From positions 1,860,001 through 1,924,000 of the forward strand of contig NC_068925.1 of the NCBI RefSeq assembly GCF_023091745.1: 64,000 bases of DNA, in the 5' to 3' direction. The stretch comes from Budorcas taxicolor (lineage: Eukaryota; Chordata; Mammalia; Artiodactyla; Bovidae). Under the pieces are notes generated by a model. It was not told where the DNA came from, made no database searches, and worked only from the letters and a program-made list of their open reading frames with translations. This document shows, one piece after another, positions 1 to 11,393 of the stretch. Position 1 is the first letter of the stretch. Each line of letters opens with the position of its first letter. A program made the position numbers and the translations under genes.

Positions 1-498
1 TCCCGACGAAGCAGGGAAAGGATCCCTCATCTCGAGCTACGAGGCGGAAACGGGGCTCCTCTGGATGTGGGCGGGACCCTCGTGATTCCTCTCGAGTGGA
101 GACGGCTAGGTCGGGGAACTTCTTGATTTGCACCAAGGGTGTGAAGGACCCTTTCGAAGTTCCAGAGGTGAGGTGTGATCAGCCTCGAGACGCCTCAGCG
201 GAAATGGGCCTCATCTCGCCTGGAGGGGAGAACCTCCTGGATTTTCTCGAGTTGCGGCAGGTCTTCTCGAGTTACGACGGGGACCTCAGGGACCCGCTCT
301 GGTGGCCTCAGGAAAGGCCAGTCTCCATGCGAGTTGCTAGGGGACCTCCCTGGATTCCTCTCCCGTCCATGCCGGGGCCTCAGTCCTTGTGTGGAGTCGG
401 GGCCGGAACCTGAGGATTCCTCTCCAGTGTTGCCATGGATCTTGGGGTGCTTCTGAGTCTCCCCAGGGGAGTCAGGCCTCGTCTCGAGTGGGGGCATG

Positions 499-633
499 CA
501 CGTGCGCTTTCCTCCCGAGCTGCAGCAGTAGTGTCACGCTTCCTGTCACGTGGATCAAGGGATCTGTGGCTTTCCCTCGAGGCTGTCCCTCGAGGCTTTC
601 CCACGAGGCTTTCCCACAGGGCTGTGCCACGTG
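499..633. other. Cluster of three CACGTG palindromes (E-box-like), recurring in each monomer
   Basis: CACGTG lies at 499-504, 547-552 and 628-633 in this monomer and at the same offsets in most others (e.g. 1315, 1363, 1444). A fourth copy (GACCCACGTGATTCC, e.g. 1711) exists in a subset where CCCTCGTG has become CCCACGTG. Known: CACGTG is the canonical core site of bHLH-leucine zipper factors such as MYC/MAX and USF, and its central CpG makes binding methylation-sensitive. Any binding here is inference. Confidence 0.5.
574..625 (+). repeat. 13-bp tandem module inside the monomer, 4 copies (type A form)
   Basis: The exemplar is CCCTCGAGGCTGT, CCCTCGAGGCTTT, CCCACGAGGCTTT, CCCACAGGGCTGT, followed by a fifth, more diverged GCCACGTGCCACC. 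The same module recurs in every monomer (1390, 2206 and so on every 816 bp). It is a second nested periodicity, distinct from the ~31-bp subrepeat, and its copy number sets most of the monomer length classes. Confidence 0.85.
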
Positions 634-785
634 CCACCTTGGTGTGAGTCGATCCTCGGCATGAAAGACGAGCCGGTGAAGGGAAAAGAGGTTCCTCTGG
701 AATGGACTGAGACATCTGGGGGACTCTTGGAATGGTGGCACGACCCTGGAGTTCCTCTCGCCGGTCCTGTTGAGAGGGCCTCCTC

Positions 786-1601
786 TTGAGATGCGACGGG
801 AACGCCGGGAACTCTTTCCCGACGAAGCAGGGAAAGGATCCCTCATCTCGAGCTACGAGGCGGAAACGGGGCTCCTCTGGATGTGGGCGGGACCCTCGTG
901 ATTCCTCTCGAGTGGAGACGGCTAGGTCGGGGAACTTCTTGATTTGCACCAAGGGTGTGAAGGACCCTTTCGAAGTTCCAGAGGTGAGGTGTGATCAGCC
1001 TCGAGACGCCTCAGCGGAAATGGGCCTCATCTCGCCTGGAGGGGAGAACCTCCTGGATTTTCTCGAGTTGCGGCAGGTCTTCTCGAGTTACGACGGGGAC
1101 CTCAGGGACCCGCTCTGGTGGCCTCAGGAAAGGCCAGTCCCCATGCGAGTTGCTAGGGGACCTCTCGGGATTCCTCTCCCGTCCATGCCGGGGCCTCAGT
1201 CCTTGTGTGGAGTCGGAGCCGGAACCTGAGGATTCCTCTCCAGTGTTGCCATGGATCTTGGGGTGCTTCTGAGTCTCCCCAGGGAAGTCAGGCATCGTCT
1301 CGAGTGGGGGCATGCACGTGCGCTTTCCTCCCGAGCTGCAGCAGTAGTGTCACGCTTCCTGTCACGTGGATCAAGGGATCTGTGGCTTTCCCTCGAGGCT
1401 GTCCCTCGAGGCTTTCCCACGAGGCTTTCCCACAGGGCTGTGCCACGTGCCACCTTGGTGTGAGTCGATCCTCGGCGTGAAAGACGAGCCGGTGAAGGGA
1501 AAAGAGGTTCCTCTGGAATGGACTGAGACATCTGGGGGACTCTTGGAATGGTGGCACGACCCTGGAGTTCCTCTCGCCGTTCCTGTTGAGAGGGCCTCCT
1601 C
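786..1601 (+). repeat. Reference type A monomer (816 bp) with ~31-bp internal subrepeats
   Basis: This is given as an exemplar of the unit; the start phase is arbitrary. Reading the phase of a TTCCTCTCGAG-like motif, members begin near 902, 1171, 1233, 1294, 1325, 1356, 1388, 1508, 1568, 1596, 1627, 1658, 1688 and 1718. The spacings are mostly 28-32 bp or about twice that. CTCGAG-like cores also lie 31 bp apart at 1000, 1031 and 1062. The ancestral unit therefore appears to be ~31 bp, amplified about 26-fold and diverged before the 816-bp unit was itself amplified. This two-level structure is what is known for pecoran satellite I. The unit carries about eight CTCGAG (XhoI) sites, and single BamHI (GGATCC near 837), BclI (TGATCA near 991), NcoI, SphI and PstI sites. 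Subrepeat calls are by eye. Confidence 0.8.
1081..1098 (+). other. Degenerate CENP-B-box-like motif, one per monomer
   Basis: The motif reads T CTCG AGTT A CGA CGGG G. Against the CENP-B core (TTCG, four bases, A, two bases, CGGG) it has one mismatch (C for T) and one extra base in the spacer, so it is not a canonical box. It is present in nearly every monomer (e.g. 265, 1081). It is broken in a few, for example GACGGCGAC at about 5175 and 11703. Functional relevance is doubtful. Confidence 0.2.
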
Positions 1602-4600
1602 TTGAGATGCGACGGGAACGCCGGGAACTCTTTCCCGACGAAGCAGGGAAAGGATCCCTCATCTCGAGCTACGAGGCGGAAACGGGGCTCCTCTGGATGT
1701 GGGCGGGACCCACGTGATTCCGCTCGAATGGAGACGGGTATGTCGGGGAACTTCTTGATTTGCACCAAGGGTGTGAAGGACCCTTTCGAAGTTCCAGAGG
1801 TGAGGTGTGATCAGCCTCGAGACGCCTCAGCGGAAATGGGCCTCATCTCGCCTGGAGGGGAGAACCTCCTGGATTTTCTCGAGTTGCGGCAGGTCTTCTC
1901 GAGTTACGACGGGGACCTCAGGGACCCGCTCTTGTGGCCTCAGGAAAGGCCAGTCCCCATGCGAGTTGCTAGGGGACCTCTCGGGATTCCTCTCCCGTCC
2001 ATGCCGGGGCCTCAGTCGTTGTGAGGAGTCGGGGCCGGAATCTGAGGATTCCTCTCCAGTGTTGCCATGGATCTTGGGGTGCTTCTGAGTCTCCCCAGGG
2101 GAGTCAGGCCTCCTCTCGAGTGGGGGCATGCACGTGCGCTTTCCTCCCAAGCTGCAGCAGTAGTGTCACGCTTCCTGTCACGTGGATCAAGGGATCTGTG
2201 GCTTTCCCTCGAGGCTGTCCCTCGAGGCTTTCCCACGAGGCTTTCCCACAGGGCTGTGCCACGTGCCACCTTGGTGTGAGTCGATCCTCGGCGTGAAAGA
2301 CGAGCCGGTGAAGGGAAAAGAGGTTCCTCTGGAATGGACTGAGACATCTGGGGGACTCTTGGAATGGTGGCACGACCCTGGAGTTCCTCTCGCTGTTCCT
2401 GTTGAGAGGGCCTCCTCTTGAGATGCGACGGGAACGCCGGGAACTCTTTCCCGACGAAGCAGGGAAAGGATCCCTCATCTCGAGCTACGAGGCGGAAACG
2501 GGGCTCCTCTGGATGTGGGCGGGACCCACGTGATTCCTCTCGAGTGGAGACGGCTAGGTTGGGGAACTTGTTGATTTGCACCATGGGTGTGAAGGACACT
2601 TTCGAAGTGCCAGAGGTGAGGTGTGATCAGCCTCGAGACGCCTCAGCGGAAATGGGCCTCATCTCGCCTGGAGGGGAGAACCTCCTGGATTTTCTCGAGT
2701 TGCGGCAGGTCTTCTCGAGTTACGACGGGGACCACAGGGACCCGCTCTGGTGGCCTCAGGAAAGGCCAGTCCCCATGCGAGTTGCTAGGGGACCTCTCGG
2801 GATTCCTCTCCCGTCCATGCCGGGGCCTCAGTCCTTGTGTGGAGTCGGGGCCGGAACCTGAGGATTCCTCTCCAGTGTTGCCATGGATCTTGGGGTGCTT
2901 CTGAGTCTCCCCAGGGGAGTCAGGCCTCGTTTCGAGTGGGGGCATGCACGTGCGCTTTCCTCCCGATCTGCAGCAGTAGTGTCACGCTTCCTGTCACGTG
3001 GATCAAGGGATCTGTGGCTTTCCCTCGAGGCTGTCCCTCGAGGCTTTCCCACGAGGCTTTCCCACAGGGCTGTGCCACCTGCCACCTTGGTGTGAGTCGA
3101 TCCTCGGCGTGAAAGACGAGCCGGTGAAGGGAAAAGAGGTTCCTCTGGAATGGACTGAGACATCTGGGGGACTCTTGGAATGGTGGCACGACCCTGGAGT
3201 TCCTCTCGCCGTTCCTGTTGAGAGGGCCTCCTCTTGAGATGCGACGGGAACGCCGGGAACTCTTTCCCGACGAAGCAGGGAAAGGATCCCTCATCTCGAG
3301 CTACGAGGCGGAAACGGGGCTCCTCTGGATGTGGGCGGGACCCACGTGATTCCTCTCGAATGGAGACGGGTAGGTCGGGGAACTTCTTGATTTGCACCAA
3401 GGGTGTGAAGGACCCTTTCGAAGTTCCAGAGGTGAGGTTTGATCAGCCTCGAGACGCCTCAGTGGAAATGGGCCTCATCTCGCCTGGAGGGGAGAACCTC
3501 CTGGATTTTCTCGAGTTGCGGCAGGTCTTCTCGAGTTACGACGGGGACCTCAGGGACCCGCTCTGGTGGCCTCAGGAAAGGCCAGTCCCCATGCGAGTTG
3601 CTAGGGGACCTCTCGGGATTCCTCTCCCGTCCATGCCGGGGCCTCAGTCCTTGTGTGGAGTCGGAGCCGGAACCTGAGGATTCCTCTCCAGTGTTGCCAT
3701 GGATCTTGGGGTGCTTCTGAGTCTCCCCAGGGAAGTCAGGCCTCGTCTCGAGTGGGGGCATGCACGTGCGCTTTCCTCCCGAGCTGCAGCAGTAGTGTCA
3801 CGCTTCCTGTCACGTGGATCAAGGGATCTGTGGCTTTCCCTCGAGGCTGTCCCTCGAGGCTTTCCCACGAGGCTTTCCCACAGGGCTGTGCCACGTGCCA
3901 CCTTGGTGTGAGTCGATCCTCGGCGTGAAAGACGAGCCGGTGAAGGGAAAAGAGGTTCCTCTGGAATGGGCTGAGACATCTGGGGGACTCTTGGAATGGT
4001 GGCACGACCCTGGAGTTCCTCTCGCCGGTCCTGTTGAGAGGGCCTCCTCTTGAGATGCGACGGGAACGCTGGGAACTCTTTCCCGACGAAGCAGGGAAAG
4101 GATCCCTCATCTCGAGCTACGAGGCGGAAACCGGGTTCCTCTGGATGTGGGCGGGACCCTCGTGATTCCTTTCGAGTGGAGACGGCTAGGTCGGGGAACT
4201 TCTTGATTTGCACCAAGGGTGTGAAGGACCCTTTCGAAGTTCCAGAGGTGAGGTGTGATCAGCCTCGAGACGCCTCAGCGGAAATGGGCCTCATCTCGCC
4301 TGGAGGGGAGAACCTCCTGGATTTTCTCGAGTTGCGGCAGGTCTTCTCGAGTTACGACGGGGACCTCAGGGACCCGCTCTGGTGGCCTCAGGAAAGGCCA
4401 GTCCCAATGCGAGTTGCTAGGGGACCTCTCGGGATTCCTCTCCCGTCCATGCCGGGGCCTCAGTCCTTGTGTGGAGTCGGGGCCGGAACCTGAGGATTCC
4501 TCTCCAGTGTTGCCATGGATCTTGGGGTGCTTCTGAGTCTCCCCAGGGGAGTCAGGCCTCGTCTCGAGTGGGGGCATGCACGTGCGCTTTCCTCCCGAGC

Positions 4601-4865
4601 TGCAGCAGTAGTGTCACGCTTCCTGTCACGTGGATCAAGGGATCTGTGGCTTTCCCTCGAGGCTGTCCCTCGAGGCTTTCCCACGAGGCTTTCCCACAGG
4701 GCTGTGCCACGTGCCACCTTGGTGTGAGTCGATCCTCGGCGTGAAAGACGAGCCGGTGAAGGGAAAAGAGGTTCCTCTGGAATGGACTGAGACATCTGGG
4801 GGACTCTTGGAATGGTGGCACGACCCTGGAGTTCCTCTCGCCGGTCCTGTTGAGAGGGCCTCCTC

Positions 4866-7800
4866 TTGAGATGCGACGGGAACGCCGGGAACTCTTTCCC
4901 GACGAAGCAGGGAAAGGATCCCTCATCTCGAGCTACGAGGCGGAAACGGGGCTCCTCTGGATGTGGGCGGGACCCACGTGATTCCTCTCGAGTGGAGACG
5001 GCTAGGTCGGGGAACTTCTTGATTTGCACCAAGGGTGTGAAGGACCCTTTCGAAGTGCCAGAGGTGAGGTGTGATCAGCCTCGAGACGCCTCAGTGGAAA
5101 TGGGCCTCATCTCGCCTGGAGGGGAGAACTTCCTGGATTTTCTCGAGTTGTGGCAGGTCTTCTCGAGTTACGACGGCGACCACAGGGACCCGCTCTGGTG
5201 GCCTCAGGAAAGGCCAGTCCCCATGCGAGTTGCTAGGGGACCTCTCGGGATTCCTCTCCCGTCCATGCCGGGGCCTCAGTCCCTGTGTGGAGTCGGGGCC
5301 GGAACCTGAGGATTCCTCTCCAGTGTTGCCATGGATCTTGGGGTGCTTCTGAGTCTCCCCAGGGGAGTCAGGCCTCGTCTCGAGTGGGGGCATGCACGTG
5401 CGCTTTCCTCCCGAGCTGCAGCAGTAGTGTCACGCTTCCTGTCACGTGGATCAAGGGATCTGTGGCTTTCCCTCGAGGCTGTCCCTCGAGGCTTTCCCAC
5501 GAGGCTTTCCCACAGGGCTGTGCCACGTGCCACCTTGGTGTGAGTCGATCCTCGGCGTGAAAGACGAGCCGGTGAAGGGAAAAGAGGTTCCTCTGGAATG
5601 GACTGAGACATCTGGGGGACTCTTGGAATGGTGGCACGACCCTGGAGTTCCTCTCGCCGTTCCTGTTGAGAGGGCCTCCTCTTGAGATGCGACGGGAACG
5701 CCGGGAACTCTTTCCCGACGAAACAGGGAAAGGATCCCTCATCTCGAGCTACGAGGCGGAAACGGGGCTCCTCTGGATGTGGGCGGGACCCTCGTGATTC
5801 CTCTCGAGTGGAGACGGGTATGTCGGGGAACTTCTTGATTTGCACCAAGGGTGTGAAGGACCCTTTCGAAGTTCCAGAGGTGAGGTGTGATCAGCCTCGA
5901 GACGCCTCAGCGGAAATGGGCCTCATCTCGCCTGGAGGGGAGAACCTCCTGGATTTTCTCGTGTTGCGGCAGGTCTTCTCGAGTTACGACGGGGACCTCA
6001 GGGACCCGCTCTGGTGGCCTCAGGAAAGGCCAGTCCCCATGCGAGTTGCTAGGGGACCTCTCGGGATTCCTCTCCCGTCCATGCCGGGGCCTCAGTCCTT
6101 GTGTGGATTCGGGGCCGGAACCTGAGGATTCCTCTCCAGTGTTGCCATGGATCTTGGGGTGCTTCTGAGTCTCCCCAGGGGAGTCAGGCCTCGTCTCGAG
6201 TGGGGGCATTCACGTGCGCTTTCCTCCCGAGCTGCAGCAGTAGTGTCACGCTTCCTGTCACGTGGATCAAGGGATCTGTGGCTTTCCCTCGAGGCTGTCC
6301 CTCGAGGCTTTCCCACGAGGCTTTCCCACAGGGCTGTGCCACCTGCCACCTTGGTGTGAGTCGATCCTCGGCGTGAAAGACGAGCCGGTGAAGGGAAAAG
6401 AGGTTCCTCTGGAATGGACTGAGACATCTGGGGGACTCTTGGAATGGTGGCACGACCCTGGAGTTCCTCTCGCCGGTCCTGTTGAGAGGGCCTCCTCTTG
6501 AGATGCGACGGGAACGCCGGGAACTCTTTCCCGAAGAAGCAGGGAAAGGATCCCTCATCTCGAGCTACGAGGCGGAAACGGGGCTCCTCTGGATGTGGGC
6601 GGGACCCACGTGATTCCTCTCGAGTGGAGACGGCTAGGTCGGGGAACTTCTTGATTTGCACCAAGGGTGTGAAGGACCCTTTCGAAGTGCCAGAGGTGAG
6701 CTGTGATCAGCCTCGAGACGCCTCAGCGGAAATGGGCCTCATCTCGCCTGGAGGGGAGAACCTCCTGGATTTTCTCGAGTTGCGGCAGGTCTTCTCGAGT
6801 TACGACGGGGACCTCAGGGACCCGCTCTGGTGGCCTCAGGAAAGGCCAGTCCCCATGCGAGTTGCTAGGGGACCTCTCGGGATTCCTCTCCCGTCCATGC
6901 CGGGGCCTCAGTCCTTGTGTGGAGTCGGGGCCGGAACCTGAGGATTCCTCTCCAGTGTTGCCATGGATCTTGGGGTGCTTCTGAGTCTCCCCAGGGGAGT
7001 CAGGCCTCGTCTCGAGTGGGGGCATGCACGTGCGCTTTCCTCCCGAGCTGCAGCAGTAGTGTCACGCTTCCTGTCACGTGGATCAAGGGATCTGTGGCTT
7101 TCCCTCGAGGCTGTCCCTCGAGGCTTTCCCACGAGGCTTTCCCACAGGGCTGTGCCACGTGCCACCTTGGTGTGAGTCGATCCTCGGCATGAAAGACGAG
7201 CCGGTGAAGGGAAAAGAGGTTCCTCTGGAATGGACTGAGACATCTGGGGGACTCTTGGAATGGTGGCACGACCCTGGAGTTCCTCTCGCCGGTCCTGTTG
7301 AGAGGGCCTCCTCTTGAGATGCGACGGGAACGCCGGGAACTCTTTCCCGACGAAGCAGGGAAAGGATCCCTCATCTCGAGCTACGAGGCGGAAACGGGGC
7401 TCCTCTGGATGTGGGCGGGACCCTCGTGATTCCTCTCGAGTGGAGACGGCTAGGTCGGGGAACTTCTTGATTTGCACCAAGGGTGTGAAGGACCCTTTCG
7501 AAGTTCCAGAGGTGAGGTGTGATCAGCCTCGAGACGCCTCAGCGGAAATGGGCCTCATCTCGCCTGGAGGGGAGAACCTCCTGGATTTTCTCGAGTTGCA
7601 GCAGGTCTTCTCGAGTTACGACGGGGACCTCAGGGACCCGCTCTGGTGGCCTCAGGAAAGGCCAGTCCCCATGCGAGTTGCTAGGGGACCTCTCGGGATT
7701 CCTCTCCCGTCCATGCCGGGGCCTCAGTCCTTTTGTGGAGTCGGGGCCGGAACCTGAGGATTCCTCTCCAGTGTTTCCATGGATCTTGGGGTGCTTCTGA

Positions 7801-10800
7801 GTCTCCCCAGGGAAGTCAGGCCTCGTCTCGAGTGGGGGCATGCACGTGCGCTTTCCTCCCGAGCTGCAGCAGTAGTGTCACGCTTCCTGTCACGTGGATC
7901 AAGGGATCTGTGGCTTTCCCTCGAGGCTGTCCCTCGAGGCTTTCCCACGAGGCTTTCCCACAGGGCTGTGCCACGTGCCACCTTGGTGTGAGTCGATCCT
8001 CGGCGTGAAAGACGAGCCGGTGAAGGGAAAAGAGGTTCCTCTGGAATGGACTGAGACATCTTGGGGACTCTTGGAATGGTGGCACGACCCTGGAGTTCCT
8101 CTCGCCGTTCCTGTTGAGAGGGCCTCCTCTTGAGATGCGACGGGAACGCCGGGAACTCTTTCCCGACGAAGCAGGGAAAGGATCCCTCATCTCGAGCTAC
8201 GAGGCGGAAACGGGGCTCCTCTGGATGTGGGCGGGACCCTCGTGATTCCTCTCGAGTGGAGACGGGTATGTCGGGGAACTTCTTGATTTGTACCAAGGGT
8301 GTGAAGGACCCTTTCGAAGTTCCAGAGGTGAGGTGTGATCAGCCTCGAGACGCCTCAGCGGAAATGGGCCTCATCTCGCCTGGAGGGGAGAACCTCCTGG
8401 ATTTTCTCGTGTTGCGGCAGGTCTTCTCGAGTTACGACGGGGACCTCAGGGACCCGCTCTGGTGGCCTCAGGAAAGGCCAGTCCCCATGCGAGTTGCTAG
8501 GGGACCTCTCGGGATTCCTCTCCCGTCCATGCCGGGGCCTCAGTCCTTGTGTGGAGTCGGAGCCGGAACCTGAGGATTCCTCTCCAGTGTTGCCATGGAT
8601 CTTGGGGTGCTTCTGAGTCTCCCCAGGGAAGTCAGGCCTCGTCTCGAGTGGGGGCATGCACGTGCGCTTTCCTCCCGAGCTGAAGCAGTAGTGTCACGCT
8701 TCCTGTCACGTGGATCAAGGGATCTGTGGCTTTCCCTCGAGGCTGTCCCTCGAGGCTTTCCCACGAGGCTTTCCCACAGGGCTGTGCCACGTGCCACCTT
8801 GGTGTGAGTCGATCCTCGGCGTGAAAGACGAGCCGGTGAAGGGAAAAGAGGTTCCTCTGGAATGGACTGAGACATCTGGGGGACTCTTGGAATGGTGGCA
8901 CGACCCTGGAGTTCCTCTCGCCGGTCCTGTTGAGAGGGCCTCCTCTTGAGATGCGACGGGAACGCCGGGAACTCTTTCCCGACGAAGCAGGGAAAGGATC
9001 CCTCATCTCGAGCTACGAGGCGGAAACGGGGCTCCTCTGGATGTGGGCGGGACCCTCGTGATTCCTCTCGAGTGGAGACGGCTAGGTCGGGGAACTTCTT
9101 GATTTGCACCAAGGGTGTGAAGGACCCTTTCGAAGTTCCAGAGGTGAGGTGTGATCAGCCTCGAGACGCCTCAGCGGAAATGGGCCTCATCTCGCCTGGA
9201 GGGGAGAACCTCCTGGATTTTCTCGAGTTGCGGCAGGTCTTCTCGAGTTACGACGGGGACCTCAGGGACCCGCTCTGGTGGCCTCAGGAAAGGCCAGTCC
9301 CCATGCGAGTTGCTAGGGGACCTCTCGGGATTCCTCTCCCGTCCATGCCGGGGCCTCAGTCCTTGTGTGGAGTCGGGGCCGGAACCTGAGGATTCCTCTC
9401 CAGTGTTGCCATGGATCTTGGGGTGCTTCTGAGTCTCCCCAGGGGAGTCAGGCCTCGTCTCGAGTGGGGGCATGCACGTGCGCTTTCCTCCCGAGCTGCA
9501 GCAGTAGTGTCACGCTTCCTGTCACGTGGATCAAGGGATCTGTGGCTTTCCCTCGAGGCTGTCCCTCGAGGCTTTCCCACGAGGCTTTCCCACAGGGCTG
9601 TGCCACGTGCCACTTTGGTGTGAGTCGATCCTCGGCATGAAAGACGAGCCGGTGAAGGGAAAAGAGGTTCCTCTGGAATGGACTGAGACATCTGGGGGAC
9701 TCTTGGAATGGTGGCACGACCCTGGAGTTCCTCTCGCCGGTCCTGTTGAGAGGGCCTCCTCTTGAGATGCGACGGGAACGCCGGGAACTCTTTCCCGACG
9801 AAGCAGAGAAAGGATCCCTCATCTCGAGCTACGAGGCGGAAACGGGGCTCCTCTGGATGTGGGCGGGACCCTCGTGATTCCTCTCGAGTGGAGACGGCTA
9901 GGTCGGGGAACTTCTTGATTTGCACCAAGGGTGTGAAGGACCCTTTCGAAGTTCCAGAGGTGAGGTGTGATCAGCCTCGAGACGCCTCAGCCGAAATGGG
10001 CCTCATCTCGCCTGGAGGGTAGAACCTCCTGGATTTTCTCGAGTTGCAGCAGGTCTTCTCGAGTTACGACGGGGACCTCAGGGACCCGCTCTGGTGGCCT
10101 CAGGAAAGGCCAGTCCCCATGCGAGTTGCTAGGGGACCTCTCGGGATACCTCTCCCGTCCATGCCGGGGCCTCAGTCCTTGTGTGGAGTCGGGGCCGGAA
10201 CCTGAGGATTCCTCTCCAGTGTTTCCATGGATCTTGGGGTGCTTCTGAGTCTCCCCAGGGAAGTCAGGCCTCGTCTCGGGTGGGGGCATGCACGTGAGCT
10301 TTCCTCCCGAGCTGCAGCAGTAGTGTCACGCTTCCTGTCACGTGGATCAAGGGATCTGTGGCTTTCCCTCGAGGCTGTCCCTCGAGGCTTTCCCACGAGG
10401 CTTTCCCACAGGGCTGTGCCACGTGCCACCTTGGTGTGAGTCGATCCTCGGCGTGAAAGACGAGCCGGTGAAGGGAAAAGAGGTTCCTCTGGAATGGACT
10501 GAGACATCTGGGGGACTCTTGGAATGGTGGCACGACCCTGGAGTTCCTCTCGCCGTTCCTGTTGAGAGGGCCTCCTCTTGAGATGCGACGGGAACGCCGG
10601 GAACTCTTTCCCGACGAAGCAGGGAAAGGATCCCTCTTCTCGAGCTACGAGGCGGAAACGGGGCTCCTCTGGATGTGGGCGGGACCCTCGTGATTCCTCT
10701 CGAGTGGAGACGGGTATGTCGGGGAACTTCTTGATTTGCACCAAGGGTGTGAAGGACCCTTTCGAAGTTCCAGAGGTGAGGTGTGATCAGCCTCGAGACG

Positions 10801-11393
10801 CCTCAGCGGAAATGGGCCTCATCTCGCCTGGAGGGGAGAACCTCCTGGATTTTCTCGTGTTGCGGCAGGTCTTCTCGAGTTACGACGGGGACCTCAGGGA
10901 CCCGCTCTGGTGGCCTCAGGAAAGGCCAGTCCCCATGCGAGTTGCTAGGGGACCTCTCGGGATTCCTCTCCCGTACATGCCGGGGCCTCAGTCCTTGTGT
11001 GGAGTCGGAGCCGGAACCTGAGGATTCCTCTCCAGTGTTGCCATGGATCTTGGGGTGCTTCTGAGTCTCCCCAGGGGAGTCAGGCCTCGTCTCGAGTGGG
11101 GGCATGCACGTGCGCTTTCCTCCCGAGCTGCAGCAGTAGTGTCACGCTTCCTGTCACGTGGATCAAGGGATCTGTGGCTTTCCCTCGAGGCTGTCCCTCG
11201 AGGCTTTCCCACGAGGCTTTCCCACAGGGCTGTGCCACGTGCCACCTTGGTGTGAGTCGATCCTCGGCGTGAAAGACGAGCCGGTGAAGGGAAAAGAGGT
11301 TCCTCTGGAATGGACTGAGACATCTGGGGGACTCTTGGAATGGTGGCACGACCCTGGAGTTCCTCTCGCCGGTCCTGTTGAGAGGGCCTCCTC
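4866..11393 (+). repeat. 8-monomer higher-order repeat, copy 1 (6528 bp)
   Basis: Eight monomers carry a string of rare variants that recurs in the next block. The markers are GAGAACTTCCTGG and GGCGACCACAGG (about 5127 and 5176), GTGGATTCGG (about 6106), GGGGGCATTCACG (about 6206), CCGAAGAAGC (about 6531), GAGCTGTGATC (about 6698), CCTTTTGTGG (about 7729), CATCTTGGGG (8057), CACTTTGGTG (about 9612), CAGCCGAAATG (about 9988), a GGGTAGAAC stop-like change (about 10018), GGGATACCTC (about 10143), CCCTCTTCTCG (about 10631) and CCGTACATG (10971). Boundaries are approximate to one monomer. The outer limit on the right is about 11.07 kb in the last unit, where the match to copy 2 ends. Confidence 0.85.

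Noticed and set aside
574..625. CRISPR array
   Set aside because: The 13-bp units are contiguous with no spacers, and the 816-bp units are themselves the repeat. There is no repeat-spacer alternation and no cas gene.
380..952. Recurring 190-codon minus-strand open frame (and 124-, 147-, 100-, 93-codon frames) as protein genes
   Set aside because: They recur once per satellite monomer in several overlapping frames on both strands, have low-complexity R/S/P/G-rich composition, no recognisable domain, signal or fold, and are freely broken by stops and indels in other monomers (e.g. about 10018 and 22362). They are shadows of a G+C-rich repeat.
970..990. Splice-donor-like GAG|GTGAGG and possible satellite transcript exon structure
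   Set aside because: A donor-like string recurs once per monomer (CCAGAGGTGAGG), but no polypyrimidine tract plus acceptor, poly-A signal or promoter element supports an exon.
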